This document shows positions 36,700-46,520 of a DNA stretch of 64,000 nt, piece after piece. Within the stretch, counting starts at the first letter, position 1; every line of letters starts with the position of its first letter. Made by a program: the position numbers and the translations under genes. Under the pieces are notes generated by a model. That model worked only from the letters and a program-made list of their open reading frames with translations, was not told the origin of the DNA and ran no database searches. Origin of the DNA: Modestobacter lapidis (GTDB lineage: Bacteria; Actinomycetota; Actinomycetes; Mycobacteriales; Geodermatophilaceae); NCBI GenBank assembly GCA_019779905.1, contig JABAKE010000001.1, forward strand, positions 558,001-622,000, given 5' to 3'.

Positions 36700-36728
36700 T
36701 TGACGCTCGTCACGGCCAACTTTACGGT
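36700..36728 (+). promoter_or_regulatory. Candidate promoter of the ABC/IOR operon
   Basis: TTGACG (36700-36705), a spacer of exactly 17 bp, and TACGGT (36723-36728) make a good actinobacterial sigma-70-type promoter. It lies 136 bp before the ATG of the substrate-binding protein in the divergent gap shared with the PaaX-family gene. No clear PaaX box could be assigned, although a weak ACGAC/GTCGT repeat occurs downstream. Confidence 0.5.
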
Positions 36729-36863
36729 CCCTGTGATCCACGACACGCTCGTCGTCGGTCGGGCGCCTGTCTCCACCCATGGGACGGGGAGGGCGCGGCC
36801 GCCGCCACCACGCCCTCAGACAGCTTTGTTCGCCTCCGCAGCGACGTTCCGGAAGAGGTTTCG

Positions 36864-37925
36864 ATGATCGCCACCCGCGCCCCCCGACGTGTGCTGACCG
36901 CTGCTCTGGCGCTCTCCCTCGGCGTCCTCGCCGGCTGCGGCGGGGAGTCGGACGACGTTGCGGCGAGTGACGGCGGGGAGTGCGGCACCGACGACCTGGG
37001 CACGGTCAGCGTCGGGTACTTCGCCGTCGCCCCCTCCGCCCCGGTGTTCCTCATCGCCGAGAGGCTCGCCGAGGAGCACGGCTTCGAGGTCGAGATGACG
37101 CCGGTGCCGACGGGCCCGGAGATCCTGACCGGTGTCGCGACGGGACAGTACGACGTGGGCAACCCCGGGATGGGGGCCTACGTCTACAACGCGCATGCTG
37201 ACGGGCTGCCCTTCGACCTGGTGTCGTACCAGCACATCGACACTCCGGAGAACCTCTGGTTCCTCTCGTCGCAGGTCGCGGCCACCCAGGAGGAAGCCAC
37301 CGAACTGGGCAACGACCTGTCCGCTCTCGCCGACCAGTCGTTCGCGACGGTGACCCCCGGAGGATCGACGACCTACCTGCTCGACCAGGCCCTCGAGATG
37401 GGTGGGCTGAGCATCGAGGACGTGAGCGTCGAGTACATGCCCTTCCCCGACATGCTGCCGGCGCTCACGAGTGGCGCGATCGCCGGTGCCACGCTGCCCG
37501 AGCCACTGCTGGCCGCCGCAGAGGCGCAGGGGATCGGCTTCCGCGCCTTCCCGGACCAGTCCGCGTGGGGCGAGCCGAACATTCCGTCGACCGTGCTGGC
37601 CTTCAACAGCGACTGGTCGGCGGAGGACCCCTGCCTGGCCGAGGCGTACCTGACGGCCTTCGATGCGGCCACCGACGAGATCAGGGAGATCGGCTGGGAC
37701 GACCCGGAACTGCTGACCATCCTGAGCGAGTACACCGACCTGCCCGAGGCGGCGCTGGCGTCGGGGGTCCCGAGTGACATGCCCGAGGACCTCGCGGTCG
37801 ACTTCGACGTCCTGCAGGACATGCAGGAGTTCTTCCAGCGCACGGACACCCTCAACTACGAGGAGCTCATCGACGACGAGGAGCTCTTCGACCAGGAACT
37901 CCGGGACCGGGTGCTGGGCAACTGA
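36864..37925 (+). CDS. ABC transporter substrate-binding lipoprotein (SsuA/NMT1-like)
   Basis: A 353-residue secreted protein with an N-terminal signal of 24 residues and a lipobox LAGC, Cys25 being the lipidated residue. The mature part has the two-lobed NMT1/SsuA fold: SVGYFAVAPSAPVFLIAERL near 50, VPTGPEILTGVATGQYDVGN near 80, and a C-terminal helix pair. Binding residues are not identifiable. The family binds aliphatic sulfonates, taurine, nitrate, thiamine precursors or aromatic acids. The acidic C-terminus (NYEELIDDEELFDQEL) is typical of actinobacterial members. The neighbouring ATPase and two permeases complete the importer. Confidence 0.88.
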   Translation: MIATRAPRRVLTAALALSLGVLAGCGGESDDVAASDGGECGTDDLGTVSVGYFAVAPSAPVFLIAERLAEEHGFEVEMTPVPTGPEILTGVATGQYDVGNPGMGAYVYNAHADGLPFDLVSYQHIDTPENLWFLSSQVAATQEEATELGNDLSALADQSFATVTPGGSTTYLLDQALEMGGLSIEDVSVEYMPFPDMLPALTSGAIAGATLPEPLLAAAEAQGIGFRAFPDQSAWGEPNIPSTVLAFNSDWSAEDPCLAEAYLTAFDAATDEIREIGWDDPELLTILSEYTDLPEAALASGVPSDMPEDLAVDFDVLQDMQEFFQRTDTLNYEELIDDEELFDQELRDRVLGN

Positions 37926-37978
37926 CCCCTTCGACCGAACCGCGCCCGATCCATGCCGAATCGTGGAGGTCCAGGAGC

Positions 37979-38878
37979 ATGACCGACAAGACCAGCGTCG
38001 TCGTGGCCCAGGTCGCCGGTCCGGCCGTCGAGAAGGGGGAGGAGGCGGTGACCACGGCGGCCCGACCAGCTGAGCCGCGATCGGTGAAGGTCCGGTTGGA
38101 GGGGGTGACCCGGAGCTACCCCGGTCCTGACGGCGGGGCGGTCGTCGCCCTGCAGGACGTCGACCTGGCGGTGCGGGAAGGCGAGTTCGTGGCGATCGTG
38201 GGGCCCAGCGGCTGCGGCAAGTCGACCCTGCTGCGCCTGGTCGCCGGGCTGCAGGAGACCACGTCCGGAACCATCGACCGCCACCACTCCGGAAGCGCCC
38301 GGCCGGACACCGCCATGGTCTTCCAGGACCATGCCCTCTTCCCCTGGCGGACCGTGCTGCGCAACGTGACCTTCGGTCTGGAGAACCGCGGCACGCCGAA
38401 GCGGGAGGCCTGGGAGATCGCTGCCCGGGAACTGCAGAAACTGGGCCTCACCGGCTTCGCCAGCGCCTATCCCCACCAGCTCTCCGGCGGGATGAAGCAG
38501 CGAGTGGGCATCGCCCGCGCGCTGGCCTCCGACGCGGAGATCCTGCTCATGGACGAGCCGCTGGGCGCGCTGGACGCGCAGACCCGCACCGTCCTGCAGG
38601 ACCAGATCCTCGACCTGCGGAAGGCCGACCCGAGCCTCACCTGCCTCTACGTGACGCACGCCATCGACGAAGCGGTCTTCCTGGCGGACCGGATCATCCT
38701 GATGACCGCCCGCCCCGGGCGGGTCAAGGAGGAAGTCGCCGTGGATCTCGGTGCAGGGCGGGACTCCTCGGTCCGGGGCACCGCCGCTTTCGCCAAGCTG
38801 GCGCAGGACATCTGGGAGCACCTGCGGTCGGAGGTCGAGGCGGCCATGCAGCAGGAATCCGCGCGGTCGTCCCCGTGA
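37979..38878 (+). CDS. ABC transporter ATP-binding protein (SsuB/TauB type)
   Basis: A 299-residue cytosolic ATPase. The ATPase domain begins about residue 37, after a 35-residue variable leader. Walker A GPSGCGKST (about 75-83), Q-loop in MVFQDHALFPW, signature LSGGMKQR (about 168), Walker B ILLMDEP and the H-loop His in YVTHAIDEA are all intact. The C-terminal tail (EEVAVDLGAGRD) follows the nitrate/sulfonate subfamily. It follows the binding protein by 53 bp, and the ATG has CAGGAGC upstream. It powers import by the two permeases at 42477-44101. Confidence 0.93.
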   Translation: MTDKTSVVVAQVAGPAVEKGEEAVTTAARPAEPRSVKVRLEGVTRSYPGPDGGAVVALQDVDLAVREGEFVAIVGPSGCGKSTLLRLVAGLQETTSGTIDRHHSGSARPDTAMVFQDHALFPWRTVLRNVTFGLENRGTPKREAWEIAARELQKLGLTGFASAYPHQLSGGMKQRVGIARALASDAEILLMDEPLGALDAQTRTVLQDQILDLRKADPSLTCLYVTHAIDEAVFLADRIILMTARPGRVKEEVAVDLGAGRDSSVRGTAAFAKLAQDIWEHLRSEVEAAMQQESARSSP

Positions 38879-38922
38879 CCGGGCCGGCCGTGCCCACCGG
38901 AGAACGAGGAGAGCGAGGACCC

Positions 38923-41900
38923 ATGCCCGCGGTTTCCCTGGAGGACAGCTACGCCCGGACCTCCGGTCAGGTCTTCCTGACGGGTATCCAGGCGATCGTC
39001 CGTGGGTTGATCGACCAGGCCCGCCTGGACCGGGCCGCCGGGCTGCGCACGGGCACCATGATCAGTGGCTATCCGGGGTCACCGCTGGGCGGGCTCGACG
39101 TGACCCTCGAGCGCGCGGCCCGCCAGCTGAGGCCGCTGGACATCCACCACGTCCCCGGCGTCAACGAGGAGCTCGCGGCCAGCGTGGTCATGGGCAGCCA
39201 GATGCTCGACTTCTTCCCTCCGGGCGGGTTCGACGGCGTGACCGGGGTCTGGTACGGCAAGGCGCCCGGCGTCGACCGCGCCGGTGACGTCTTCCGGCAC
39301 GGCAACTTCAGCGGCACGCCCGCCGGCTCCGGGGCGGTGGTCCTCTGCGGCGACGACCCGACGGCGAAGAGCTCGACCCTGCCGACGCAGAGCGAGTACG
39401 CCCTGTTGAACGCCGGTATCCCGGTCCTCTATCCGGCCTCGGTGGCCGAGGTCCGCTCGCTGGTCATGCAGGCGATCGCGCTATCGCGCTACGCCGGGAT
39501 CTGGGTCGGCCTCAAGCTCGTGACCAACGTCTGCGACGGCGGTGCGGTCGTCGACCTCGACGCGACCTGCACGACTGCCGTCACGGGACCGGCCACGCCG
39601 GGTGCCGTTCCGTTCCAGAAGCAGGTCTCGTTCAGCTACGGGCCCCAGGCCGAGCTCGAGCGGACGCTGGTCACCGAACGGCTTCCCGCGGCACAGCGCC
39701 ACGTGCGGGCGAACCAGCTGGATCGCGTCTCGATCGGGGAGGACGACCGCCTGGGCCTGCTGGCCGCGGGCAAGACCTGGACCGACGTCGCGACGGCGCT
39801 GCGCGACCTGGGGTTCGACGGTTCCGACCGGGAGCGCCTGGGGGTGCGGCTGTACAAGCCGGCCCTGATCTACCCCCTCGACGACGAGCCCCTCCTCCGG
39901 TTCGCGGCGGGCCTCGAGGAGGTCGTCGTGATCGAGGAGAAGCGGCCCTTCATCGAGTCACAGGTGAAGGAGATCCTCTACGGCCGGGACGGCGCGCCCA
40001 GGGTTGTCGGCAAGCGGGACACCGACGGCAGCCCGCTGCTCGCGGCCCACGGAGAGCTCGACGCGGACTCCGTGACCGTGCAGCTGGCCCCACGGCTGCG
40101 GGCGCGGGCGGTCGCGGCGGGCCGGGACGATCTCGTGGACCGCATCGACCGCCGCGTCGCCGCGCTCACCTCGACCGAGAGCGTGGGCGGGGCGCCGTCG
40201 GTGCCGATGCGCATGCCGAACTACTGCTCCGGCTGCCCGCACAACCGCTCGACCCTCGCCGTCGACGGCGTGACCGCCGGTGGCGGCATCGGCTGCCACG
40301 GGATGGCGGGCATGATGACCCAGCCGGAACGCCAGATCCTGTCGATGGTGCCGATGGGTAGTGAGGGCGCGACGTGGATCGGTGCCGCGCCGTTCACCGC
40401 GCGCAAGCACTTCCTCCAGAACATCGGCGACGGCACCTTCTTCCACTCCGGGATCCAGGCCCTCCGCGCCGCGATCGCCGCCGACGTCGACATCACCTAC
40501 CGCCTGCTCTGGAACAAGGCGGTGGCGATGACCGGCGGCCAGGACGTCGTCGCTGACATCGAGGTGCCCGCCCTCACCCGGTCCCTGGAGGCGATGGGGG
40601 TACGCAGGACGATCGTCGTCGCCGAGGAGCCAGAGCGGTACCGCGGACTCGGGCGCCTGGCCGGCAACGCCACGCTCCGCTCCCGGGAGGACTACGAGGA
40701 CAGCGTTCGCGAGCTCTCCGGCATCCCGGGTGTGACCGTCCTGGTCTTCGACCAGCAATGCGCCGCCGAGAAGCGGCGCCTGCGCAAGCGGGGCCGCCTC
40801 GCGGCGCCGACGAAGTACGTCGTGATCAACGAGTCGGTCTGCGAGGGCTGCGGGGACTGCGGTCAGCAGAGCAACTGCCCTTCCGTCCAGCCGGTCGAGA
40901 CGGAGTTCGGCCGCAAGACCCAGATCGAGCAGTCCTCCTGCAACGCCGACTACTCCTGCCTGAGCGGTGACTGCCCGTCCTTCCTGACCGTCTACAGCGA
41001 GGAGGGTCCGGCGGAGACCGGGAGGGTGGCGGAGCTGCCGGCCGGCCTGGACACGCTGCCGGAACCCGCTCGGCTGCAGCTGCCCGACCCCTTCCACGCC
41101 TACCTGCCGGGGGTCGGCGGCACCGGCGTCACCACGGCGAACCAGTTGCTGGCCTACGCGGCCCTGATCGAGGGCAAGCAGGCGATCACGCTGGACCAGA
41201 CCGGCCTCGCCCAGAAGGGCGGAGCCGTGCTGTCCACCATCGTCATCAGCGACGAGGCCCTCTCCCAGACCGCCAACCGGGTGGGGCGAGGCTGCGTCGA
41301 CCTGCTGCTCGCGGCGGACGCGGTGACGGCTGTCCAGCCGCCCCACCTCGATCGGTGTGCCCCCGACCGCACCCACGTCGTCGCGAACCTGGACGTCATC
41401 CCGACCGGCGCCATGATCCGCGATGTGCACGCCGCGGCGCCCGACCCGGCCGTGCTGCGGGATGCCCTGGCCGCGGCCAGCACGGGCGAGGGGAACCACT
41501 GGGTGGCGGCCGGCACTCTGGCGCAGCGCTTCTTCGGCGACCACATGGCCACCAACCTCATCCTCATCGGCGCCGCCTACCAGGCCGGGTTGCTGCCACT
41601 GGCGGCCCGCTCCATCGAGGACGCCATCGCGGTGAACGGGGTCGCCGTCGAACGGACGACCCGTGCCTTCCGCCTGGGCCGGATGGCCGTGGCCCACCCC
41701 GAGCGGTTGGCCGCCCCGGCCGCCGCAGCCCCGGCGGGGACGGACGGAACCGAGCTGGACACGTCCAGGCGCTGGCCGGCGGCCAGTCGGAACGCGGAGC
41801 GCCATGCGGAGCTGTTGGGCCGTTGCGCCGGCCTGGACGAGGACAGCCGCCGGCTGCTGGACGTGCGGATCGCAGATCTGATCGGCTACCAGGACGCGCG

Positions 41901-42480
41901 GTACGCCGCCACCTACGTGGACACGGTCCTGGCCGTCGCGGAACGGGAAGCGGCAGTCGTCCCCGGCCGCCGGGAGCTGACCCGAGCCGTGGCCCGGCAG
42001 CTGTACAAGCTCATGGCGTACAAGGACGAGTACGAGGTCCCGCGGCTCCTGCTCCAGAGCGAGTGGAACGACGGTGTGCTGTCCCGGTTCGGGCCCTCGG
42101 CGAAAATGCGGTACAACCTGCACCCGCCCCTGCTCCGCTCGCTCGGCATGGATCGGAAGATCGAGCTGGGACCGTGGGCGCGGCCGTTGCTCCGGGCCCT
42201 CGTCGGGGCGCGACGCCTCCGGGGCACACCGCTCGACCCGTTCGGCAGGACCACGGTGCGCCGGACGGAACGCGAACTGATCCGGTGGTACCGGGACCTG
42301 GTGGCCGAGACCAGCGAGAGCTTGCGGTCGTACAACCACGGCGTCGCGGTGGCGGTGGCCGAGATCCCGGACATGATCCGGGGGTACGAGCACATCAAGC
42401 TGGACAACGTGGAGCAGGCCAGGCGACAGGCCGAGGACCTGCGCCGGCGGATGCGGGCACTTCCGCTGACCGCTGCATGA
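38923..42480 (+). CDS. Indolepyruvate:ferredoxin oxidoreductase, fused alpha/beta chains
   Basis: A protein of about 1185 residues. Domain order: 2-oxoacid oxidoreductase core with TMISGYPGSPLGGLD near residue 44; TPP-binding segment with CSGCPHNRST (near 434) and GGGIGCHGMAG; a ferredoxin-like patch CEGCGDCGQQSNC near 640 and SSCNADYSCLSGDC; a gamma-type domain starting at PGVGGTGVTTANQLLAY near 725; and a long C-terminal domain. It should decarboxylate aryl-2-oxoacids to acyl-CoA, passing electrons to ferredoxin. ATG 38923, with GCGAGGAC upstream, is preferred over GTG 38875, which overlaps the ATPase stop. It lies between transporter genes. Confidence 0.9.
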   Translation: MPAVSLEDSYARTSGQVFLTGIQAIVRGLIDQARLDRAAGLRTGTMISGYPGSPLGGLDVTLERAARQLRPLDIHHVPGVNEELAASVVMGSQMLDFFPPGGFDGVTGVWYGKAPGVDRAGDVFRHGNFSGTPAGSGAVVLCGDDPTAKSSTLPTQSEYALLNAGIPVLYPASVAEVRSLVMQAIALSRYAGIWVGLKLVTNVCDGGAVVDLDATCTTAVTGPATPGAVPFQKQVSFSYGPQAELERTLVTERLPAAQRHVRANQLDRVSIGEDDRLGLLAAGKTWTDVATALRDLGFDGSDRERLGVRLYKPALIYPLDDEPLLRFAAGLEEVVVIEEKRPFIESQVKEILYGRDGAPRVVGKRDTDGSPLLAAHGELDADSVTVQLAPRLRARAVAAGRDDLVDRIDRRVAALTSTESVGGAPSVPMRMPNYCSGCPHNRSTLAVDGVTAGGGIGCHGMAGMMTQPERQILSMVPMGSEGATWIGAAPFTARKHFLQNIGDGTFFHSGIQALRAAIAADVDITYRLLWNKAVAMTGGQDVVADIEVPALTRSLEAMGVRRTIVVAEEPERYRGLGRLAGNATLRSREDYEDSVRELSGIPGVTVLVFDQQCAAEKRRLRKRGRLAAPTKYVVINESVCEGCGDCGQQSNCPSVQPVETEFGRKTQIEQSSCNADYSCLSGDCPSFLTVYSEEGPAETGRVAELPAGLDTLPEPARLQLPDPFHAYLPGVGGTGVTTANQLLAYAALIEGKQAITLDQTGLAQKGGAVLSTIVISDEALSQTANRVGRGCVDLLLAADAVTAVQPPHLDRCAPDRTHVVANLDVIPTGAMIRDVHAAAPDPAVLRDALAAASTGEGNHWVAAGTLAQRFFGDHMATNLILIGAAYQAGLLPLAARSIEDAIAVNGVAVERTTRAFRLGRMAVAHPERLAAPAAAAPAGTDGTELDTSRRWPAASRNAERHAELLGRCAGLDEDSRRLLDVRIADLIGYQDARYAATYVDTVLAVAEREAAVVPGRRELTRAVARQLYKLMAYKDEYEVPRLLLQSEWNDGVLSRFGPSAKMRYNLHPPLLRSLGMDRKIELGPWARPLLRALVGARRLRGTPLDPFGRTTVRRTERELIRWYRDLVAETSESLRSYNHGVAVAVAEIPDMIRGYEHIKLDNVEQARRQAEDLRRRMRALPLTAA

Positions 42481-43331
42481 CGGTCACGACCGGCCCGGCG
42501 ACGACCAACGAAGCGACGACCGACGCTGCGACGGGAACCCGGCGGCCCCGCCGGACCACGCGGGGATTCATCCGGCGCCACTGGCTGTCCGTCCTCAGCC
42601 CCCTGGTGGCGTTGGCGCTGTGGGAGTTCGCCTCCCGGTCCGGCATGGTGTCCCCGGTGCTCTTCCCCCCACCCTCGGCCATCGCCGTGCACGCCGTGGA
42701 GGTGCTGACCAGCGAGCCGGAGTTCGGAGGACACATCTGGGCGACCGTCCGCCGGCTGCTCCTCACCGCAGGGATCGCAGCCGTCGCCGGCATCCTCGTC
42801 GGGACGTTGATCACGGTCACGCGGTTCGTGGGGACCGGGGTCGAGAACCTGCTCGCCTTCATCTTCCCGGTGCCGTCGCTGCTGTTCCTCCCCATGATCA
42901 CGTTCCTGGTCGGTCGCACCGAGACCGCCCTGCTCCTCACCGCGGCGGTCACGCCGGTATTGATCATGGTCAACGCCACCGTCTTCGGAATGCGCCAGAT
43001 CGACCGCTCACTGGTGGAGGCGGGCCGGCACTACGGGGCGCGCGGCACCCGGTTCTTCTCCGGCGTGCTGCTGCCGGGGGCGATGGCGGCGATCGTGCCG
43101 GGCTTCCGGGTCGCCCTGGGCTTCTCGCTCATCACCGTGGTCGCGCTCGAGATGGTCATGTCCGAGACCGGACTGGGCGCCGTGCTGTGGCTCTCCTGGC
43201 GGATCCTGCAGGTTCAGGACATGTACGTGGCCCTGCTGGTCGTCGCCATCCTGGGGCTGCTGGTGACCCGGGGGCTGAACGCCGTCATGGACCGTCTCGC
43301 ACCCTGGCAGGCGACGGGGAACACGCCGTGA
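42477..43331 (+). CDS. ABC transporter permease (SsuC type), first of two
   Basis: A 284-residue protein with a charged N-terminal tail and six helices. The binding-protein-dependent transport motif (EAGRHYGARGTRFFSGVLLPG, near 178-198, split here as EAGRHYGARG and the rest) contacts the ATPase. ATG 42477 overlaps the oxidoreductase stop as ATGA. Together with the next gene it forms the membrane channel. Confidence 0.9.
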   Translation: MTVTTGPATTNEATTDAATGTRRPRRTTRGFIRRHWLSVLSPLVALALWEFASRSGMVSPVLFPPPSAIAVHAVEVLTSEPEFGGHIWATVRRLLLTAGIAAVAGILVGTLITVTRFVGTGVENLLAFIFPVPSLLFLPMITFLVGRTETALLLTAAVTPVLIMVNATVFGMRQIDRSLVEAGRHYGARGTRFFSGVLLPGAMAAIVPGFRVALGFSLITVVALEMVMSETGLGAVLWLSWRILQVQDMYVALLVVAILGLLVTRGLNAVMDRLAPWQATGNTP

Positions 43332-44101
43332 CGGCCGTGCGGTCCTGGGCCTGGCGGATCGGGCCACTCCTGGTGGCCGCGCTCGTCTGGGAGCTGCTGG
43401 TGCGCACCGGTGTCCTGGACGCCCAGTTCTTCCCGCCGCTGCACAGCATCCTGCAGGGGTTCGTCGAGGCGTTCACCGCGGAGCGCATCTACGCAGACAT
43501 CGCGGTCACCCTGCAGCGGCTCGGGATCGCCTTCGTCGTCGCGGCGTTGCTGGGCATCCCCCTCGCCATCGGCATCGGCCGTTCTCAGGTGATCGACGGC
43601 ATCTCCCGGCCCTTCGTGGACACGCTCTACCCCGTGCCCAAGGTGGCCCTGCTGCCGATGATCATCCTGCTCACCGGAGCCGGCGAGGTCCCGCTACTGC
43701 TCGTGACGGGGCTGACCGCCTTCCTGCAGATCACCATCTCGGTGTCCGGAGCCGTGCGGAGCATCGACACGACCCTGCTCGAGGCCGGATCCAACTTCGG
43801 TGCGACAGGGGTACGGCACATCACGAGGGTGGTGCTCCCGGCCCTGATGCCGGCGATCTTCTCCGCTCTCCGAACGGCACTGGGCCTCTGCCTGGTCACC
43901 CTGATCGTGGTCGAGTTCCTGTCCTCCCGCACCGGGCTGGGGGCCTTCGTCGCCATCTCGTGGCAGACCCTGTCGGTGAACCTGCTCTACGTAGGAGTGC
44001 TCGTCACCGCCGTACTGGGGCACGGGCTGAACGCGCTGCTCCGGATCATCGAGCGCAAGAGCCTGCCGTGGAACGTCTCCTGGGCCGGCGCAGCGCCCTG
44101 A
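43328..44101 (+). CDS. ABC transporter permease (SsuC type), second of two
   Basis: A 257-residue paralogue of the preceding permease, with a similar six-helix layout and the coupling motif EAGSNFGATGVRHITRVVLP. Its GTG start overlaps the previous stop (GTGA). Two different permease genes indicate a heterodimeric channel, unlike the homodimeric SsuC. This ends the operon; a 72-bp convergent gap follows, where I could not find a convincing terminator hairpin. Confidence 0.9.
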   Translation: MTAVRSWAWRIGPLLVAALVWELLVRTGVLDAQFFPPLHSILQGFVEAFTAERIYADIAVTLQRLGIAFVVAALLGIPLAIGIGRSQVIDGISRPFVDTLYPVPKVALLPMIILLTGAGEVPLLLVTGLTAFLQITISVSGAVRSIDTTLLEAGSNFGATGVRHITRVVLPALMPAIFSALRTALGLCLVTLIVVEFLSSRTGLGAFVAISWQTLSVNLLYVGVLVTAVLGHGLNALLRIIERKSLPWNVSWAGAAP

Positions 44102-44173
44102 CGACCTCGGCGTGCGATCGTCGGGAGAGAGCAGGCGATCCCCATCGTGGCCGCCGACAGCCGACTGCCCCGT

Positions 44174-46432
44174 TCAGAAGCCGCGGCGGAGCTTCAGGCC
44201 CAGCGGGCGACCGTCGGGATCCAGCACGGTCCGGTAGGCCGTGTTGACCACTAGCCGGCGCCGATCCGGCGAGTCACCCACCGGTTCGTCCCCGGCGTGC
44301 CGTCGCAGTCGGCCGGCCGGCCGTGGTCCGCGGCAGCCGTGCGCGTGCCACGCGTCGAGAGCCGCGACGCTGCCCCGGATCGCCGCGGCGGCGCGGTCGG
44401 GATCGAGCAGCTCCGAGTCGTCCTCGGTCTGCAGGTGCTCGCGCATCAGATCGAGGCGCAGCCGGCGGGCGAAGCGGCGGGCTCCGTCACCCAGTCCGCC
44501 CGGGTCGGCAGGTGCGCGCTGGTCGCGCTCGTCGTCGAGGATCGCCGCGGTGAGTTCGCTGTCGTGGGTCCACGAGCGGCTGTTGAAGTTCGCGCTGCCG
44601 ACCGCGGCCCAGACGTCGTCGACGATGCAGACCTTCGAGTGCACGTACACCGGTCGCCCGGCGGAGGTCTCCACGTCCAGGATCTGCACCCGGTCACCGC
44701 CGGCCTCGAACACCATCCCCAGGGCACCGGCATGTCCCAACGACGCCGACCGCAGGTAGAGCGGGCTCTCCTGGTCGGGATGGCGGGGCACCACAGCGAT
44801 GAGCTGCAGCCCCGGCGCGCGGTGCAGGGCGGTGGCGAACACCCGCGCGACGTCCATCGACCACAGGTACTGGTCCTCGACGTAGACCAGCCGCTGCGCG
44901 CGGCTGAGTGCCTTCGCGTAGGCGCGGGCGACGCTGCGCTCACCGCGCGGCGCGAACGGGTACGAGGGCCAGCGGTGGGGATAGGTGCGCAGCAGCTGCA
45001 CCGCGCAGCTGCCGGCCCGCGGCGGATCCGGGCCGGCGGGCGGCAGCGGCTCGGCGGTGCGCTGCAGGCGGCGGACGCGGTCGGCGAGGACCCGCCAGGG
45101 CAGCCGGGACAGCGCGGCCGGGTCCTCCCACCTCTCCCGGAAGACCTCCTCGGCGTCGCGGACCGCCGGCCCGCGCAGGCCCACCTGGACGTCGTGCCAT
45201 GCCGGGCGCGGGCCGTAGGCGGCGTGCAACGGCCTGCTCTGCGGATCTCCGGCGTGCCGGTCGTCGTCCCTGCGGCTGTGCGCGATGTCGATGCCGCCGA
45301 CGAACGCGACGTCGTCCGCCGGACGCTGCCGGTACCGGACCACGACGAGTTTCTGGTGGTGGCTGCCCAGCGGCCGAGTGCGCTGGTCGAGCAGCACCTG
45401 CCCGCCCCCGGCGGTGACGTGCAGCGCCAGCTCCCGGTTCTCCGCGGCGGAGAACCCCAACGCGCTGGAGTAGGAGCGCCACAGCAGTCCGCGGACCAGC
45501 GCGCCACGGCCCGCAGCGCCGACGAGCGCCTCCCCGACGGTCCATCCCGGCGAGAGCCGCTCGTCGGTGTCGCCTCGCCAGCCCAGGATCGTGATCAAAT
45601 CACCAGGCCCGGTCCGGGCCAGCGCGTCGGCGAGGGCCGGGAAGTAGCTGCACCCGTGCAGCAGCGCGTGCGCGGCATTGCCCTCGGTCCAGGCCCGCAG
45701 CCGGGTCGCCTCGTTGCCCCGTTCCGCGCCGCCCAGCAGCCAGTGCGGCGCGGCCCCGCCCGGGGCGTCCCCGCGCGGCGGGCTCAGGCCGAGGCTCGAT
45801 CTCAGCAGCGGCAGCAACTCCTCACCGTTCGGCGCCCAGACCACCGGAACGTCGCTCGCGCACTCGCCCAGCGGCGATCCGGCTGCTGCCGAGCTGTTCC
45901 GGCGGTGATCGCCGACGACCTCTCGCAGCGCGATCGCGGCGACCCTGCCGGGCGAGGCGGCGGCCAGCTCTCGGAAGAGCCCCGGGTCGTCGTCTGCGTC
46001 GTCCCCGATGAGCACCCACCGCAGCTGCGACTCTCGCCGCAACGCCCGGTCGATGGTTCGTTCCTTGCCTCGCCTGATGCCTCCGGGACGCCAGCCGGTC
46101 AGCAGCCCCCGCTCGGCCGTCAGCAACGTGCCCGGTGGGTACACGTCGTTCCTCATGCGCTCCCGGATGAGCCCGATGGACCATCGCGGGGCGGAGGTCA
46201 GGTACAACACCGGTGTGTCCGGCTGCTGCGCCACCAGCTCGCGCAGCACGCCCGACATGCCGAGCACGGACCGGCGATCGCGCGTGGTCGGCGACAACAG
46301 CCCCCGTACCCGGCGCAGCAGCCCGCCCGGCGACATCAGGCCCAGCGTGCCGTCCAGGTCGTACACGACTCCGTAGCGCATTCCGGTCGAGCGGCTGGGA
46401 GGCGTGTCGCCCGCTGTCCCGGCGGTCAGCAC
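44174..46432 (-). CDS. App1-like phosphatase / phospholipase D-like fusion protein
   Basis: About 752 residues. Residues 20-220 carry an HAD-like phosphatase motif VVYDLDGTLGLMS and an SAPRWSIGLIRERM segment, like the App1 (DUF2183) catalytic domain. The rest is a two-repeat PLD module. The second HKD motif is intact (HSKVCIVDD, His near 597); the first reads HHQKLVVVR near 357, with Arg where the motif has Asp. Such fused proteins probably hydrolyse phospholipids or make cardiolipin-like lipids. The GTG start at 46432 has GGGAGGA upstream. No signal peptide is visible. Confidence 0.8.
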   Translation of the reverse strand: MLTAGTAGDTPPSRSTGMRYGVVYDLDGTLGLMSPGGLLRRVRGLLSPTTRDRRSVLGMSGVLRELVAQQPDTPVLYLTSAPRWSIGLIRERMRNDVYPPGTLLTAERGLLTGWRPGGIRRGKERTIDRALRRESQLRWVLIGDDADDDPGLFRELAAASPGRVAAIALREVVGDHRRNSSAAAGSPLGECASDVPVVWAPNGEELLPLLRSSLGLSPPRGDAPGGAAPHWLLGGAERGNEATRLRAWTEGNAAHALLHGCSYFPALADALARTGPGDLITILGWRGDTDERLSPGWTVGEALVGAAGRGALVRGLLWRSYSSALGFSAAENRELALHVTAGGGQVLLDQRTRPLGSHHQKLVVVRYRQRPADDVAFVGGIDIAHSRRDDDRHAGDPQSRPLHAAYGPRPAWHDVQVGLRGPAVRDAEEVFRERWEDPAALSRLPWRVLADRVRRLQRTAEPLPPAGPDPPRAGSCAVQLLRTYPHRWPSYPFAPRGERSVARAYAKALSRAQRLVYVEDQYLWSMDVARVFATALHRAPGLQLIAVVPRHPDQESPLYLRSASLGHAGALGMVFEAGGDRVQILDVETSAGRPVYVHSKVCIVDDVWAAVGSANFNSRSWTHDSELTAAILDDERDQRAPADPGGLGDGARRFARRLRLDLMREHLQTEDDSELLDPDRAAAAIRGSVAALDAWHAHGCRGPRPAGRLRRHAGDEPVGDSPDRRRLVVNTAYRTVLDPDGRPLGLKLRRGF

Positions 46433-46520
46433 GGCGACGTCCTCCCATGGGTGAGCGGATGACCCGGGTGGCACTCCGGGCCGGCGGATGCGCGGCCTGG
46501 CGAGGGGTGATCCCGGCGGC

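Noticed and set aside
38875-38922. GTG 38875 as start of the oxidoreductase
   Set aside because: It overlaps the ATPase stop, but ATG 38923 has a better RBS and the extra 16 residues are low-complexity. It cannot be fully excluded.
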